Shown: positions 53,190 through 63,665, numbered from the stretch's first letter. The stretch: 64,000 bases of DNA from Marinobacter fonticola (GCF_008122265.1 NZ_CP043042.1:2852001-2916000); one strand, 5' to 3'. The notes: generated by a model not told the origin, from the letters alone. Translations and numbers: made by a program.

Positions 53190-53970
53190 TGCCCCGGTGC
53201 GCCTTGCGCAGGGTTTCGATCATATGCTGGACTTCTTTGATATCGCCGAAATCACTCTCGAGCGCCTCGATGGCCTGCGCCAGCGTTAACCCCTGACGGT
53301 AAATAACCTTATAGGCACGCCGCAACTCAGCAATCACTTCGCGTGAAAAGCCACGGCGCTTGAGCCCTTCGGCGTTGAGGCCGTGGGCCGAGGCCGATTG
53401 GCCACTGGCCATCACGTAAGCCGGAATATCTTTCAACACGATGCTGCCACCGGCGCTCATGCTATGAGCGCCGATATGACAGAATTGATGCACCATGGTA
53501 CCGCCACCCAGGATCGCCCAGTCACCCACCGTCACGTGGCCGGCAAGCGTCGCGCAGTTGGCCAGTATAGTGTGGTCGCCCACGACACAGTCGTGCGCCA
53601 CATGAACATAGGCCATCAACAGGTTGTCACTACCAATGCGGGTTTCCTGGCGATCCTGTACGGTTCCCCGGTGAATCGTACAGTTTTCGCGGATAACGTT
53701 GTTATCGCCGATCACCAGCGTCGTTGGCTCACCCGCGTACTTCTTGTCCTGGCATTCCTCGCCGATACTGCAGAACTGAAAAATGCGGTTATTGCGACCG
53801 ACAACGGTCGGGCCCTTTATAACGACATGGGACAGGACTTCAGTCCCATCCCCAATCTCCACGCCCGGGCCGACAAAGCTCCAAGGCCCAACAGTGACGT
53901 TTTTGCCCAGTTTCGCGGAGGGATCGACAATCGCCTGAGGATGGACGCCCGTCCAAACCTGTGTCGCCAT
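53179..53970 (-). CDS. lpxA: UDP-N-acetylglucosamine acyltransferase
   Basis: A 263-residue left-handed beta-helix acyltransferase, first step of lipid A synthesis. Hexapeptide repeats run from IVDPSAKLGKNVTVGPWSFV onward; VHVAHDCVVGDHTILANCATLAGHV contains the catalytic His region and IGAHSMSAGGS follows. The C-terminal helical domain (LNAEGLKRRGFSREVIAELRRAYKVIY) is typical. The ATG ending at 53970 shares its A with the fabZ TGA (TGATG). Part of the lpxD-fabZ-lpxA-lpxB operon. Confidence 0.96.
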   Translation of the reverse strand: MATQVWTGVHPQAIVDPSAKLGKNVTVGPWSFVGPGVEIGDGTEVLSHVVIKGPTVVGRNNRIFQFCSIGEECQDKKYAGEPTTLVIGDNNVIRENCTIHRGTVQDRQETRIGSDNLLMAYVHVAHDCVVGDHTILANCATLAGHVTVGDWAILGGGTMVHQFCHIGAHSMSAGGSIVLKDIPAYVMASGQSASAHGLNAEGLKRRGFSREVIAELRRAYKVIYRQGLTLAQAIEALESDFGDIKEVQHMIETLRKAHRGIVR

Positions 53971-54407
53971 CAAACTTCTCTCTCAGCGGTCATGATTTCC
54001 GCCACGCAGGCGACCTCATCACCCACCAGAGCGCGGCAGTCAAATTTCCAGATACCGTGCTTATCCGTCACGAAGCGCGACTCAAGCCGGAGTTGATCCC
54101 CAGGCACCACGGGACGCTTGAAGCGCACCTTACTGGAGCCAGCGAGGTAGTGTATCACGCCATCTGACGGTTTCCGGCCGACGGTCACAAACCCGAGGAT
54201 TCCGGAGAGCTGGGCCATAGCCTCAATAATCAGAACACCGGGCATAATAGGTTTACCCGGAAAATGGCCATTAAAGAACGGCTCGTTGATCGAGATGTTC
54301 TTGTAACCCACTATTGACTGCCCTTTTTCGACTTCCGTGACGCGATCCACCAGCAAGAATGGATAACGATGGGGCAGGAATTCCATAATTTCTTCAATAT
54401 GCATCAT
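53970..54407 (-). CDS. fabZ: 3-hydroxyacyl-ACP dehydratase
   Basis: A 145-residue hot-dog-fold dehydratase of fatty acid elongation. Conserved [15 protein letters not shown] at the N-terminus and [23 protein letters not shown] with the catalytic His and Glu. It is placed between lpxD and lpxA as in most gammaproteobacteria, where it balances hydroxyacyl-ACP use between lipid A and phospholipid synthesis. Its stop overlaps the lpxA start by one base. Confidence 0.96.
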   Translation of the reverse strand: MMHIEEIMEFLPHRYPFLLVDRVTEVEKGQSIVGYKNISINEPFFNGHFPGKPIMPGVLIIEAMAQLSGILGFVTVGRKPSDGVIHYLAGSSKVRFKRPVVPGDQLRLESRFVTDKHGIWKFDCRALVGDEVACVAEIMTAEREV

Positions 54408-54418
54408 CAGGTACGGCC

Positions 54419-55450
54419 TCAGGCTCGTTTAAGCAGTTTCTTCTCAAGCTCGCGCAACTTCCGCGCCATCTCATTGAGCTGACGGAATCGCACGACATTT
54501 TTTTGCCACCGACGGTTTGTGTCTACGCCCACACCTGACGAGTAAACGCCGGGCTCCTTGAGGCTTCGAGTCACCATAGTCATGCCGGTGAGATGCACTT
54601 GGTCGCCAATCTCGAGGTGACCGGCAATGCCCGATGCTCCACCGACAACGCAATGACGTCCAATACGGGTGCTACCGGCAACCCCCACCAGGGCAGCCAA
54701 GGCAGTGTGCTCACCGATAGTGACGTTATGCGCGATCTGAACCAGGTTATCCAGCTTGACACCATTATCGATTCGCGTGTTGTCCAGCGCACCGCGGTCG
54801 ATTGTGGTGTTGGCACCAATCTCGACATCGTCACCGACGACGACCCCACCCACCTGGGCAATCCTGTGCCAAACGCCTTTGTCGTTGGCAAAGCCAAAGC
54901 CGGCGGAACCGACCACGGCGCCACTTAGGATAAGACAGCGTTTTCCGACGATGACGTCGTGATAGAGCGTTACCCGGGCATCGAGTCGCGAATCTTCACC
55001 AACCGCCGACCGTGCACCCACGAAGCAGCCCGCGCCGATGACCGCCCGCTCGGCAATCGCCGCTCCGGCCTCGATGACAGCCTGAGGGCCGATCGATGCC
55101 GAATCCGCGACAGTTGCTGAGGGATCGACCACCGCCGAAGGATGGATGCCCGCCTCAGGCTTGGGTTGTGGATCAAACCAATGGCTGAGCCGAGCATAAC
55201 CGAGGTAGGGATTATCCAGTAACAGGACATTGGTCGGACACTGCTCCGCCATCTCGGGAGAGAGGATAACGGCCGCTGCCCGGGTGTCTTTCAGGTAACG
55301 GCCGTATGCCGGATTGGCCAGAAAAGAAATCTGCCCTTCTCCGGCAGACTGCAGTGTCGCGATGCCGTTGATCTGTACATTCGCATCGCCCACAACTTTG
55401 GCACCAAGCGCCTGGGCGATCTCACCCAGCGAATGGACATTGTTCGTCAT
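54419..55450 (-). CDS. lpxD: UDP-3-O-acylglucosamine N-acyltransferase
   Basis: A 343-residue beta-helix acyltransferase of lipid A synthesis. The N-terminal uridine-binding domain ([46 protein letters not shown]) is followed by hexapeptide repeats ([28 protein letters not shown]...) with [17 protein letters not shown] containing the catalytic His region, and a C-terminal helix ([10 protein letters not shown]). GGAG precedes the ATG. It lies between skp and fabZ. Confidence 0.96.
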   Translation of the reverse strand: MTNNVHSLGEIAQALGAKVVGDANVQINGIATLQSAGEGQISFLANPAYGRYLKDTRAAAVILSPEMAEQCPTNVLLLDNPYLGYARLSHWFDPQPKPEAGIHPSAVVDPSATVADSASIGPQAVIEAGAAIAERAVIGAGCFVGARSAVGEDSRLDARVTLYHDVIVGKRCLILSGAVVGSAGFGFANDKGVWHRIAQVGGVVVGDDVEIGANTTIDRGALDNTRIDNGVKLDNLVQIAHNVTIGEHTALAALVGVAGSTRIGRHCVVGGASGIAGHLEIGDQVHLTGMTMVTRSLKEPGVYSSGVGVDTNRRWQKNVVRFRQLNEMARKLRELEKKLLKRA

Positions 55451-55533
55451 CGCTTTCTCCGCCAGTCCGCACCTACGAGCCTGTCCCCATGAGCCGCCAA
55501 GGCACGTTAAGGGACAGGCCGGCTACAGTCCGC

Positions 55534-56028
55534 TTAGTTGTTCAGCTTCTCGATCAGTTGTTCAGTCAGGTCCATATCCGGCTTGGCGTAAACCACGGCT
55601 TCGCTGGGCAGGACAAGATCCAGATCATGCTCCTCCAGCAACGACTTCACCGCGGCATCCACTTTTGGCCGTGCCTGCTCCAGGAACTGCTGCTTGCGGC
55701 CGCTAACCGTGGAGTCGAGACGGTTTTTGAGGTAGTTGAATTCCTGAACGCTTTCCTTGAACTGACTCGTCAGTTCCGTGCGCTCCGTTTCATTCATCAT
55801 TGCACCGTCTTTTTCGATACGCTCCTTAAGCTTACGCGCCTTTTCCTGCGCGTCTCTCACCTTGGCTTCATCGTCGGCAAATTCGGACTGCAGCTTGTCG
55901 CTGAACGCTTGAGCGCCCTCGGAGGAGAATAACGCCCGGCGGAGGTCCACTACACCGATGTTGGTCTCGGCCAGGGCCGGCAGCGCCAGAACCATGGCCA
56001 TCGTCGCTACCATCAACTTCTTCATCAT
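55534..56028 (-). CDS. skp: Periplasmic chaperone Skp/OmpH
   Basis: A 164-residue periplasmic chaperone for outer-membrane proteins. Signal peptide KKLMVATMAMVLALPALA, then ETNIGVVDLRRALFSSEG and long charged coiled-coil arms (QSEFADDEAKVRDAQEKARKLKERIEKDG), ending in the body strand LDLVLPSEAVVYAKPDMDLTEQLIEKLN. GGAGATCTCAGT precedes the ATG. It acts with BamA, whose gene is directly upstream on the same strand. Confidence 0.94.
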   Translation of the reverse strand: MMKKLMVATMAMVLALPALAETNIGVVDLRRALFSSEGAQAFSDKLQSEFADDEAKVRDAQEKARKLKERIEKDGAMMNETERTELTSQFKESVQEFNYLKNRLDSTVSGRKQQFLEQARPKVDAAVKSLLEEHDLDLVLPSEAVVYAKPDMDLTEQLIEKLNN

Positions 56029-56064
56029 ACTGAGATCTCCTATTTTATTTTATCTTGGCCTTTC

Positions 56065-56112
56065 GCCCTGTTGTATCAACCGCCTGTTGTATCAACGGCC
56101 TGTTACACCAGC
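56065..56112. repeat. 16-bp tandem units downstream of bamA
   Basis: Units GCCCTGTTGTATCAAC (56065-56080) and CGCCTGTTGTATCAAC (56081-56096), then a degenerate GGCCTGTTACACCAGC (56097-56112). They lie between the bamA stop and the skp ribosome site. Confidence 0.8.
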
Positions 56113-56144
56113 GGACAGGTTACGCAATGTCGAGCACCCTAACG

Positions 56145-58463
56145 TCAGAAGCTCTGTCCGAGGGAGAACTGGAAGACCTGAGTGTCGTCACCCGACTCGG
56201 CGTTGAGGGCCTTGCCCAAACTAAAGGCCAGCGGGCCGATGGCCGTGATCCACTGGAACCCCACGCCTGCCGACAACCGAATTTCGCCCAGCTCCGGGTC
56301 GTAGCCACGGTCCGAGTCGAACACCTGACCCGCGTCCAGGAAGAACGCCGTGCGCATCGACCTGGAGTCACCCGCAAATGGCGTCGGGAAAATTAGCTCG
56401 ACACTGGCCTCGGTAAGCAGGTTACCGCCAAACGGGTCCGGATCAGAAAGATCTTGGGGATTATTCGTGGCCAGCGGACCCAGCGAGTTCGCTTCAAACC
56501 CTCGCACCGAACCATAACCACCAGCGAAGAAATGTTCGTAGAATGGCATCACAGTGGAATCACCGTAGCCATCGCCATAGCCGATGTCCGTACGCGTGCG
56601 GAATACCCATGTTTCAGCGTTATTGATGGGCTGATAGAAATTGGTGCGATGGTTTAGCTTGTAATACGTGATGTCACTGCCCGGGACGGCGATATCCACT
56701 GAAATGGAGTGGCTGAAGCCATCCGTAGGCAACACGCCGCGGTTAAGCGTGTTTTTACTCCAGGAACCCGTGAGGAAGTAACTATTGAAGCTATCGCCCT
56801 GATCGTCGATAAAATCTTCGACTTCAACGGCCGGGAAATCGTTAGTCTTAACGTTGGTGTGGGTGTAGCCCACCCCAAAGTTCAGCCGCGTCACGCTGTC
56901 GATGGGATAGCCAAACGTCATACGGCCGCCGTATTCGTCGAGCAGGAATGAGGAAATATCCTGCTCTTCGAAATCCGTCTCCCGGGCGAACAGACTGAAT
57001 CCCCGGCTGACGCCGTCAACCGTGTAGTAAGGGTCCTGGTAGGAGAAATTGGCGCTCTTGATCGAGTCGCTGAAGTTGGCGCCGATAGATACCCGCTTGC
57101 CAGTGCCGAAGAAATTATTCTCGGAGACGCTGGCGCCAAGGATAATCCCGGAGACCTGGGAGAAGCCCACGGACGCGGACAGGCTGCCGGTCGCTTGCTC
57201 CTCAACCGAATAGTTCACGTCAATCTGATCGTCCCGCCCCGGCACCCGGACGGTTTCCACGTCCACGGTTTTAAAAAAGCCGAGCCGCTCGAGTTTTGTC
57301 TTGGAGTACTCTATAAGGTCTGTAGAGGCTACGGCGCCCTCCATCTGCACCATTTCCTGGCGCAACACTTCATCACGGGTCGACACGTTGCCGTTGAAAT
57401 TGACGCGGCGTACGTAGGCACGGTTGCCCGGCTCTACGAAAAAGGTAACCGAAGCCGTATTGTTCTCGCCCGTCTCGGGAACGGCGTTCACGTTGGCAAA
57501 CGTGTACCCTTCCCGGCCCAAACGGCGAGACAGGCGTTCGGACGTATCCGTCAGTTCCTGACGCGAGAATATATCGCCCGACTCCATCTTGATAAGCTCG
57601 CGCAGCTCACTTTCCTCAAGAATCAGCTCACCCCTGAGATCGATGTCGGAGAGGGTGTACTGGGGGCCTTCGTTAATCGCGATGGTGATGAAGACGTCTT
57701 TCTTGTCCGGAGATATGGAGACCTGGCTGGACTCCACATTGAAATCGATGTAGCCGCGATCCAAGTACCAGGAACGCAAGCTTTCTAGATCGCCGCTGAG
57801 GCGCTCTCTGGCATACTTGTCGGCACTGGTGATGGACGTCCACCAGTTCGATGTTTCAAGCTCGAACAGCCCGAGGAGTTCCTCGTCGGAGAAGGCTTCG
57901 TTGCCGATAACGTTGATATGCCGGATAGAGGCTACATCGCCTTCGTTAATATCCAGCTTGATCGCCACACGGTTTCGCGGCAACTCTTCCGCAGTAGCCG
58001 TGACCCGGGCGTTATAGCGACCCTGAGCGACGTAGGAGCGCAGAATTTCGAGTTCCAGCCGCTCCAGGGTCGCGCGCTTGAATACCTGACCTTCCTGCAG
58101 ACCCGCGCTATCCAGCGCCCCCCGCAGCATCTCGGTCTCGATGGCCTGGTTGCCCTCGATATCAATAGAGCTGATTGCCGGCCTTTCTTTGACCGAAAGC
58201 ACCAGAACATTATCGTCCCGACTTGCGCTTAGATCCGTGAACAGCCCTGTTTGAAACAGGTTTTTGATGGCGTCGGCCAACGAGACTTCATCGATCTCCT
58301 CACCGATGCTGACAGGAAAGGAACCGAATACCGTGCCCGCAGAAACGCGCTGCAAGCCTTCAACCTCGATATCGGAAACCACAAATTCGTCAGCCAGAGC
58401 CGTCGGCAAGGCCCCAACTGCGGTCATGAGGCCTACAGCCACACTCAGAAGAGAACGTCTCAT
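56145..58463 (-). CDS. bamA: Outer-membrane protein assembly factor BamA
   Basis: A 772-residue Omp85 protein, the core of the BAM complex that folds beta-barrels into the outer membrane. Signal peptide MRRSLLSVAVGLMTAVGALPTALA; five POTRA domains (starting FVVSDIEVEGLQRVSAGTVF; then VKERPAISSIDIEGN, IRHINVIGNEAFSDEEL, TLSDIDLRGELILEESEL, RAYVRRVNFNGNVSTRDEV). A 16-strand barrel follows with FFAGGYGSVRGFEANSLGP, the conserved VRGF loop, and a terminal Phe (FQFSLGQSF). In operon between rseP and skp. Confidence 0.97.
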   Translation of the reverse strand: MRRSLLSVAVGLMTAVGALPTALADEFVVSDIEVEGLQRVSAGTVFGSFPVSIGEEIDEVSLADAIKNLFQTGLFTDLSASRDDNVLVLSVKERPAISSIDIEGNQAIETEMLRGALDSAGLQEGQVFKRATLERLELEILRSYVAQGRYNARVTATAEELPRNRVAIKLDINEGDVASIRHINVIGNEAFSDEELLGLFELETSNWWTSITSADKYARERLSGDLESLRSWYLDRGYIDFNVESSQVSISPDKKDVFITIAINEGPQYTLSDIDLRGELILEESELRELIKMESGDIFSRQELTDTSERLSRRLGREGYTFANVNAVPETGENNTASVTFFVEPGNRAYVRRVNFNGNVSTRDEVLRQEMVQMEGAVASTDLIEYSKTKLERLGFFKTVDVETVRVPGRDDQIDVNYSVEEQATGSLSASVGFSQVSGIILGASVSENNFFGTGKRVSIGANFSDSIKSANFSYQDPYYTVDGVSRGFSLFARETDFEEQDISSFLLDEYGGRMTFGYPIDSVTRLNFGVGYTHTNVKTNDFPAVEVEDFIDDQGDSFNSYFLTGSWSKNTLNRGVLPTDGFSHSISVDIAVPGSDITYYKLNHRTNFYQPINNAETWVFRTRTDIGYGDGYGDSTVMPFYEHFFAGGYGSVRGFEANSLGPLATNNPQDLSDPDPFGGNLLTEASVELIFPTPFAGDSRSMRTAFFLDAGQVFDSDRGYDPELGEIRLSAGVGFQWITAIGPLAFSLGKALNAESGDDTQVFQFSLGQSF

Positions 58464-58507
58464 TCAGATAATTCGCCTGTTCATGCGCGTACGGAAGGTC
58501 GCAATTC

Positions 58508-59857
58508 TCACAACCGCATCAGGTCGTTGTAAAGGGCAAAGACCATCAATGTCAGGATCATTGCCATACCGATTCGTAACCCTACAGCCTGGGTCTGCTC
58601 GGAGAGTGGCCTGCGGCGAATCGCCTCTACGCTATAGAAGAGGATATGACCGCCATCAAGGACCGGAACCGGTAACAGGTTCAACACGCCGAGACTGACG
58701 CTGAGGTAAGCCAGGAACTGGATAAAATCCTCGAATCCCGAACTCACGCTGGCTTCAGCAACGCGGGCAATGGTAATAGGGCCGCTAAGATTATTCAAAG
58801 AAAGCAGACCGGTCAGCATCTTCTTGATGGCGACGAGGGTCAGGCGGGTATCGTCCCAAGTCTCGCCAACGGCATGGGGGAGCGCGGCCAGCGGGCCATA
58901 GCGATTCTCACGCAGCATCTCCTCCGGCCATTGGATAGGCGACACTCCGGCGCCGACACGACCGATTACCTCACCGTCTTCAGTCTCGAAACGCGCGGGG
59001 GTTACCGTGACGGTCTTATCCTCGCCCTGGCGAGCCACTGTCAGCTCCAGCGACTCCTCGGGCGAGTTACGGATCTTTTCGACCAACGCGAACCAGTCCT
59101 TGATCGGCTCACCATCGACCGCTTGCACTCTATCTCCGGACTGAAGCCCCGATGCCTGAGCACGGTCCCCAGGCACAATCTCACCCAGCACCGCCGGAAC
59201 ATCCGGCCGGTAGGGCGTAATGCCGAACAGATCGATCGGGTTGGGCTCGTGCTGATCCAGACGCCAGCCCTCCAGCTCCCCTGAACGGGAGCCGAGCGAA
59301 CCACCGTCGCGCACAGTCATCTCGATGGGACCGTATTCGCCGGCCCGCTCAAGCAGCAAAGCGCCCACGTCCCGCCAGTCCGCGACCTGCTCGCCATCGA
59401 TGCCGACGATTTCCATGCCTGGTTCCAGGCCCACGCGCTCGGCAACGCTGCCTGGCTTTACGTCGCCCACGACCGGAGCCACGGAAGTAAAACCTACCAC
59501 GCTAAGTAGCCAGTAGGCGAAAATAGCAAACAGGAAATTGGCGGCTGGACCGGCTGCGGCGATGGCAATTCGCTTCCCCGGCGTCTTCTGGGTGAACGCC
59601 TCGTGCAGCTGGTCCTCTGGGACCGGGCCCTCGCGCTCGTCGAGCATCTTGACGTAACCGCCGAGCGGAATAGCGGCTACGGCAAATTCGGTGCCTCGCT
59701 TGTCGTACCAGGAAAACATGGGCTTGCCGAAACCCACCGAGAACCGCAACACGCGGACGCCACAACGCCTGGCCACCCAAAAGTGTCCAAACTCATGGAT
59801 GGTAACGAGGATGCCGAGTGTGACAATAAGGGAGAGAACCGTTTGAATGAACTGCAT
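58508..59857 (-). CDS. rseP: Site-2 protease RseP
   Basis: A 449-residue intramembrane zinc protease that cuts anti-sigma factors in the sigma-E envelope response. N-terminal zinc-binding helix LVTIHEFGHFWVARRCGV (HExxH type), two PDZ domains (GSVAERVGLEPGMEIVGIDG; DRAQASGLQSGDRVQAVDGEPI), and the C-terminal LNLLPVPVLDGGHILFYSVEAIRRRPLS with the third metal ligand Asp. It is in the usual position between dxr and bamA. Confidence 0.96.
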   Translation of the reverse strand: MQFIQTVLSLIVTLGILVTIHEFGHFWVARRCGVRVLRFSVGFGKPMFSWYDKRGTEFAVAAIPLGGYVKMLDEREGPVPEDQLHEAFTQKTPGKRIAIAAAGPAANFLFAIFAYWLLSVVGFTSVAPVVGDVKPGSVAERVGLEPGMEIVGIDGEQVADWRDVGALLLERAGEYGPIEMTVRDGGSLGSRSGELEGWRLDQHEPNPIDLFGITPYRPDVPAVLGEIVPGDRAQASGLQSGDRVQAVDGEPIKDWFALVEKIRNSPEESLELTVARQGEDKTVTVTPARFETEDGEVIGRVGAGVSPIQWPEEMLRENRYGPLAALPHAVGETWDDTRLTLVAIKKMLTGLLSLNNLSGPITIARVAEASVSSGFEDFIQFLAYLSVSLGVLNLLPVPVLDGGHILFYSVEAIRRRPLSEQTQAVGLRIGMAMILTLMVFALYNDLMRL

Positions 59858-59948
59858 GTTGCTCCAGAAGCAGACGGGTTAATCGATCCTCCGTGGCTCA
59901 AAGCTGGCCCATAGCCTGAGGGCAGCTTGTCCGACGACAGATACGATA

Positions 59949-61145
59949 CTAGCCGAGACCAGACACTGAGACCGCGCGACGACGAATCTGTTCCAGTGCC
60001 AGTGATCGAGACTCCCGATCCTTATCAAAAATGACGCTAAAATTGTCCGCGCTGACAGCTGGCAAAGCGGCCAGGACCGAGTCAATAATAGCGGGAATAT
60101 CCGTGAAACGCAGTTCCCGGCGCAGGAAGGCAGCGACAGCCTCCTCGTTGGCGGCATTGAGCACCGCCGGACTCGTCCCACCCTGCTCAAAAGCTTCCGC
60201 AGCCAAACGCAGGCAAGGGAAGCGCTCCGCATCCGGACGCTCGAAATGGAAGCGGCCCAGCGCAAATAGATCGAGCGGAGCGACACCTGAATCAATCCGC
60301 TCCGGCCAAGCCAAGCCGTTAGCGATGGGCGTGCGCATGTCCGGACTGCCCAGCTGGGCCAGTACAGAGCCGTCCACGTACTCGACCATCGAATGGATAA
60401 TACTTTCCGGGTGGACGTGGACTTCGATCTGCGCCGGCTGAGTATTGAAGAGCCAGCAGGCTTCGATGAGCTCCAGGCCCTTGTTCATCAGCGTCGCCGA
60501 ATCCACCGATATTTTCTGGCCCATGCTCCAATTCGGATGGGCGCAGGCCTGCTCCGGCGAGACATCGATCAGGGCTTCCGCAGCGGTCTGCCGAAAAGGC
60601 CCGCCTGACGCAGTCAGCAGAATACGGCGCACGCCAGCGCCCGGAAAGTTGCGTGTCTGGTGCGGCGGAAGACACTGGAAAATGGCATTGTGCTCACTGT
60701 CGATAGGCAGCAGTTCCGCACCACTTTCAGCCACGGCATCCATGAACAGCTTGCCGGACATCACCAGCGCTTCTTTGTTGGCCAACAACACGCGCTTACC
60801 GGCTCGAACTGCCGCCAGCGTAGACTCCAGACCGGCGGCACCGACAATGGAGGCCATCACGGTATCGCACCCGTCGGCAGCAGCGACGCTAACAAGGCCT
60901 TCGGGACCACCTAGAACTTCGACGCCCCACTCGGCAGGCATACGGCTTGCCAATTCCGCGGCGCTTTGTTCATCCGCCATAACGGCATAGTCTGGCCGAT
61001 GCAGCCGGCACAAATCGAGCATGCCGTTAACCTGGCGACAGGCTGTCAATGCAAACACCCGGAAGCGGTCAGGATGCCGGCTGATCACATCCAATGTGCT
61101 CAGTCCTATCGACCCCGTTGCTCCCAGAACCGTCACCTGACGCAT
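59949..61145 (-). CDS. dxr: 1-deoxy-D-xylulose-5-phosphate reductoisomerase
   Basis: NADPH-dependent enzyme of the MEP isoprenoid pathway, 398 residues from the chosen start. N-terminal [34 protein letters not shown], the metal-binding [16 protein letters not shown], and the substrate motif [23 protein letters not shown]. The ATG ending at 61145 is preferred since GAGGCAGCC precedes it and it aligns with known starts; the open frame reaches an ATG at 61172 three bases after the cdsA stop. Its position after cdsA follows the Pseudomonas-type order. Confidence 0.95.
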   Translation of the reverse strand: MRQVTVLGATGSIGLSTLDVISRHPDRFRVFALTACRQVNGMLDLCRLHRPDYAVMADEQSAAELASRMPAEWGVEVLGGPEGLVSVAAADGCDTVMASIVGAAGLESTLAAVRAGKRVLLANKEALVMSGKLFMDAVAESGAELLPIDSEHNAIFQCLPPHQTRNFPGAGVRRILLTASGGPFRQTAAEALIDVSPEQACAHPNWSMGQKISVDSATLMNKGLELIEACWLFNTQPAQIEVHVHPESIIHSMVEYVDGSVLAQLGSPDMRTPIANGLAWPERIDSGVAPLDLFALGRFHFERPDAERFPCLRLAAEAFEQGGTSPAVLNAANEEAVAAFLRRELRFTDIPAIIDSVLAALPAVSADNFSVIFDKDRESRSLALEQIRRRAVSVSGLG

Positions 61146-61175
61146 GGCTGCCTCGATTGGCTGTGATGACATAAT

Positions 61176-62018
61176 CTAAGCGATTGGACTGACGTGAAGC
61201 CAGCCCAGCCACGTCATACCCAGGGCAAAGACGGGAATAGCGGCGGTCAGACTATCAATGCGATCCATGATACCCCCATGGCCTGGCAGCAACTGACTGC
61301 TGTCCTTGATGCCCCGGAAGCGCTTTAACATGCTCTCCAATAGATCGCCAACCACGGACACCGCACCGGTGACCAAGCTCAGGAGCAACAGGAGTAGCGT
61401 CTCCTGGCCATTACAGCCGATTAACAGACTCACCAGCAACGATAGCCCGGTAACCGCTGCGAGTCCTCCCCACACGCCAGCCCAGGATTTTCCCGGACTC
61501 ACGCGGGGCGCGAGTTTCGACTTGCCGAACGCCCGGCCGGCAAAGTAAGCGCCAATGTCCGCTATCCAGACCACGCAGAAAACATACAGTAACAGCAGCA
61601 GGTTGTTATCCACATTGGCGAGCTGGAAGTGACTGGAACGCAAGTGGTTAAGCCCGACCCAAGCCGGCACCAAAACCAGCGCGCCCATCAACGCCCTGAC
61701 GGCCACCGGACGCCAGAGCGCACTGCCCTCGGGGTACGCACGCACGAGCAAGAGCCCCACGACCCACCACACCACCGATAGCACAAGCACCGTTACCGCC
61801 GTTGTATGCAGCAACAGGAAAAGCACTAGCGCGGTGAGCAACGCATAGACGATGCGCGCCGTGCGGTTTGTGAGGCCCGCCATGTTGGCCCACTCCCAGG
61901 CGCCCATGGCGATAATGAAACCGGTGAAGATGGCAAAGCCCATCGGCGGCAAGAAGAAAATGCACCCAATGGCGATAGGCGCAAGAATCAAGGCTGTGAT
62001 GACGCGTGTCTTGAGCAC
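61176..62018 (-). CDS. cdsA: Phosphatidate cytidylyltransferase
   Basis: A 280-residue polytopic inner-membrane enzyme making CDP-diacylglycerol for phospholipids. About eight hydrophobic segments and the family signature near the C-terminus: GRAFGKSKLAPRVSPGKSWAG...VGDLLESMLKRFRGIKDSSQLLPGHGGIMDRIDSL. GTG start at 62018. It lies between uppS and dxr on the same strand with short gaps. Confidence 0.95.
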   Translation of the reverse strand: MLKTRVITALILAPIAIGCIFFLPPMGFAIFTGFIIAMGAWEWANMAGLTNRTARIVYALLTALVLFLLLHTTAVTVLVLSVVWWVVGLLLVRAYPEGSALWRPVAVRALMGALVLVPAWVGLNHLRSSHFQLANVDNNLLLLLYVFCVVWIADIGAYFAGRAFGKSKLAPRVSPGKSWAGVWGGLAAVTGLSLLVSLLIGCNGQETLLLLLLSLVTGAVSVVGDLLESMLKRFRGIKDSSQLLPGHGGIMDRIDSLTAAIPVFALGMTWLGWLHVSPIA

Positions 62019-62042
62019 AACAGGGCCCGCTCTTGTTATTTA

Positions 62043-62867
62043 TTAGGTTCTTGAGCCAGTCGCGGCTACTTTCTCGGTCTGGTTATTCTCGATCTGACCT
62101 TTCTCGATCTGGCCTTTCTCGAGCTGATCGTCAGTCTGACCAAACCGTCGCTTGCGGCCCGCGTAAGCGTTCAGCGCCGCCAGCATTTCCCGCTCATTGA
62201 AATCCGGCCAGTAGACTTCGGAAAAATAGAACTCAGTGTAAGCCAGATGCCACAACAAGAAATTGCTGATGCGCTGCTCCCCGGCCGTACGAATCATTAG
62301 ATCCGGCATGGGCAGGTCGCCAATGCACATTCGCTGCTGAACATGATCTTCGGTGATATCCACCGGCTGAAGCAAACCCTTCTTAACCTCTTCCGCCAAC
62401 GACCGCGTTGCCTGGGCAATATCCCATTGCCCGCCATAATTGGCGGCAATGACCAGGGTCATGCCGTCATTACCTTCTGTAAGCGCTTCCGCGCGGGCCA
62501 TGTGCTCGCGAAGGTTGTCGTTGAACGCCGTTCGGTCGCCGATGATACGCAAGCGAATATTATTGCGGTGGAGCTTTTTGACCTCCCGCTCGAGGGCAAT
62601 CAGAAACAGCCGCATCAGCGCCGAGACCTCGTCTTTCGGCCGTCGCCAGTTCTCGCTGCTAAAGGCAAAAAGGGTCAGCACTTCCACCCCGTACCGGGCG
62701 CAGGTTTCAACCGATGACCGCACCGCCTTAACGCCGGCCTTGTGGCCCGCCACACCGGCCAACCGGCGCTGTTTCGCCCACCGGTTGTTGCCATCCATAA
62801 TAATTGCGACATGCCGAGGCCTGGAGCCCGCTGTCACCGGAATTTCGGCAGTTAGACTGTCCGTCAT
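62043..62867 (-). CDS. uppS: Undecaprenyl diphosphate synthase
   Basis: A 274-residue cis-prenyltransferase producing the C55 lipid carrier for peptidoglycan and O-antigen. HVAIIMDGNNRWAKQRRLAGVAGHKAGVKAVR with the catalytic Asp, LTLFAFSSENWRRP, and DLMIRTAGEQRISNFLLWHLAYTEFYFSEVYWPDF are standard. The C-terminus is longer than usual and carries a repeated QIEKG-type tail coded by 15-bp tandem units. GAGG precedes the ATG. Confidence 0.95.
   Translation of the reverse strand: MTDSLTAEIPVTAGSRPRHVAIIMDGNNRWAKQRRLAGVAGHKAGVKAVRSSVETCARYGVEVLTLFAFSSENWRRPKDEVSALMRLFLIALEREVKKLHRNNIRLRIIGDRTAFNDNLREHMARAEALTEGNDGMTLVIAANYGGQWDIAQATRSLAEEVKKGLLQPVDITEDHVQQRMCIGDLPMPDLMIRTAGEQRISNFLLWHLAYTEFYFSEVYWPDFNEREMLAALNAYAGRKRRFGQTDDQLEKGQIEKGQIENNQTEKVAATGSRT
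62067..62126. repeat. Four 15-bp tandem units in the 3' end of uppS
   Basis: In-frame 15-bp units (62112-62126, 62097-62111, 62082-62096, 62067-62081) encode QLEKG, QIEKG, QIENN and QTEKV at the UppS C-terminus. They expand a tail beyond the catalytic domain. Confidence 0.85.
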
Positions 62868-62969
62868 GCCATCCTCTGATACGTCACGGGGGCGCCAGGT
62901 AAAGAGGTGAACGCCCTCACCCTGACAGCCCCCGATAAATTCACTGCGTAAACTACCCGCGCTTAGAGA

Positions 62970-63527
62970 TCAGACCTCCATGAGGTCGTCTTCCTTCGAT
63001 TTCAGCATCTTCTCGACGTCTGCGATATAGAGGTCCGTCAGCTTTTGGATAGCGTCCTGCCCCTTGCGCTCTTCGTCTTCGGTAATGTCCTTTTCCTTGA
63101 GCAGTTCCTTCAAATCGTTGTTGGCATCGCGACGGGCATTGCGGATGGAAACGCGGCCATGCTCGGCATCCGCCTTGGCCTGCTTGACCATCTCACGACG
63201 ACTGTCTTCGGTGAGCATCGGCATAGGGACGCGAATGACATCGCCGGTGCTGGCTGGATTCAGGCCAAGATCCGACATCATAATGGCCTTTTCGATAACC
63301 GGAATCAGGCCTTTTTCCCAGGGAGCAACCGCCAGAGTGCGCGAATCTTCAACGTTAACAGCGGCGATCTGTTTTAGCGGTGTTTGCTGGCCATAGTAGT
63401 TGACCATCACGCTGTCCAGAATGGCCGGATGAGCACGGCCTGTGCGAATCTTGTTGAAGGCCGAATGCAATGCGTCGAGGCTTTTCTTCATGCGCGTTTC
63501 GGCATCTGACTTAATTTCGTCGATCAC
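62970..63527 (-). CDS. frr: Ribosome recycling factor
   Basis: A 185-residue factor that, with EF-G, splits post-termination ribosomes. MIDEIKSDAETRMKKSLDALHSAFNKIRTGRAHPAILD, VNYYGQQTPLKQIAAVNVEDSRTLAVAPWEK and the ending helix DLYIADVEKMLKSKEDDLMEV are typical, at full length. GTG start at 63527 with GAGGA upstream. It follows pyrH, as in nearly all bacteria. Confidence 0.97.
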   Translation of the reverse strand: MIDEIKSDAETRMKKSLDALHSAFNKIRTGRAHPAILDSVMVNYYGQQTPLKQIAAVNVEDSRTLAVAPWEKGLIPVIEKAIMMSDLGLNPASTGDVIRVPMPMLTEDSRREMVKQAKADAEHGRVSIRNARRDANNDLKELLKEKDITEDEERKGQDAIQKLTDLYIADVEKMLKSKEDDLMEV

Positions 63528-63665
63528 GTTTAATTCCTCAATTCAGTCCGTTGCCCGGAAAATTCGATAGGATGCTGGGCTGGGCATTCGCGGATTTTCA
63601 ATCGAGCGAATTCTAATCGTCTCGTCCACACAAACCCATACCCATCCCTGGTTCAAGCAGGGATC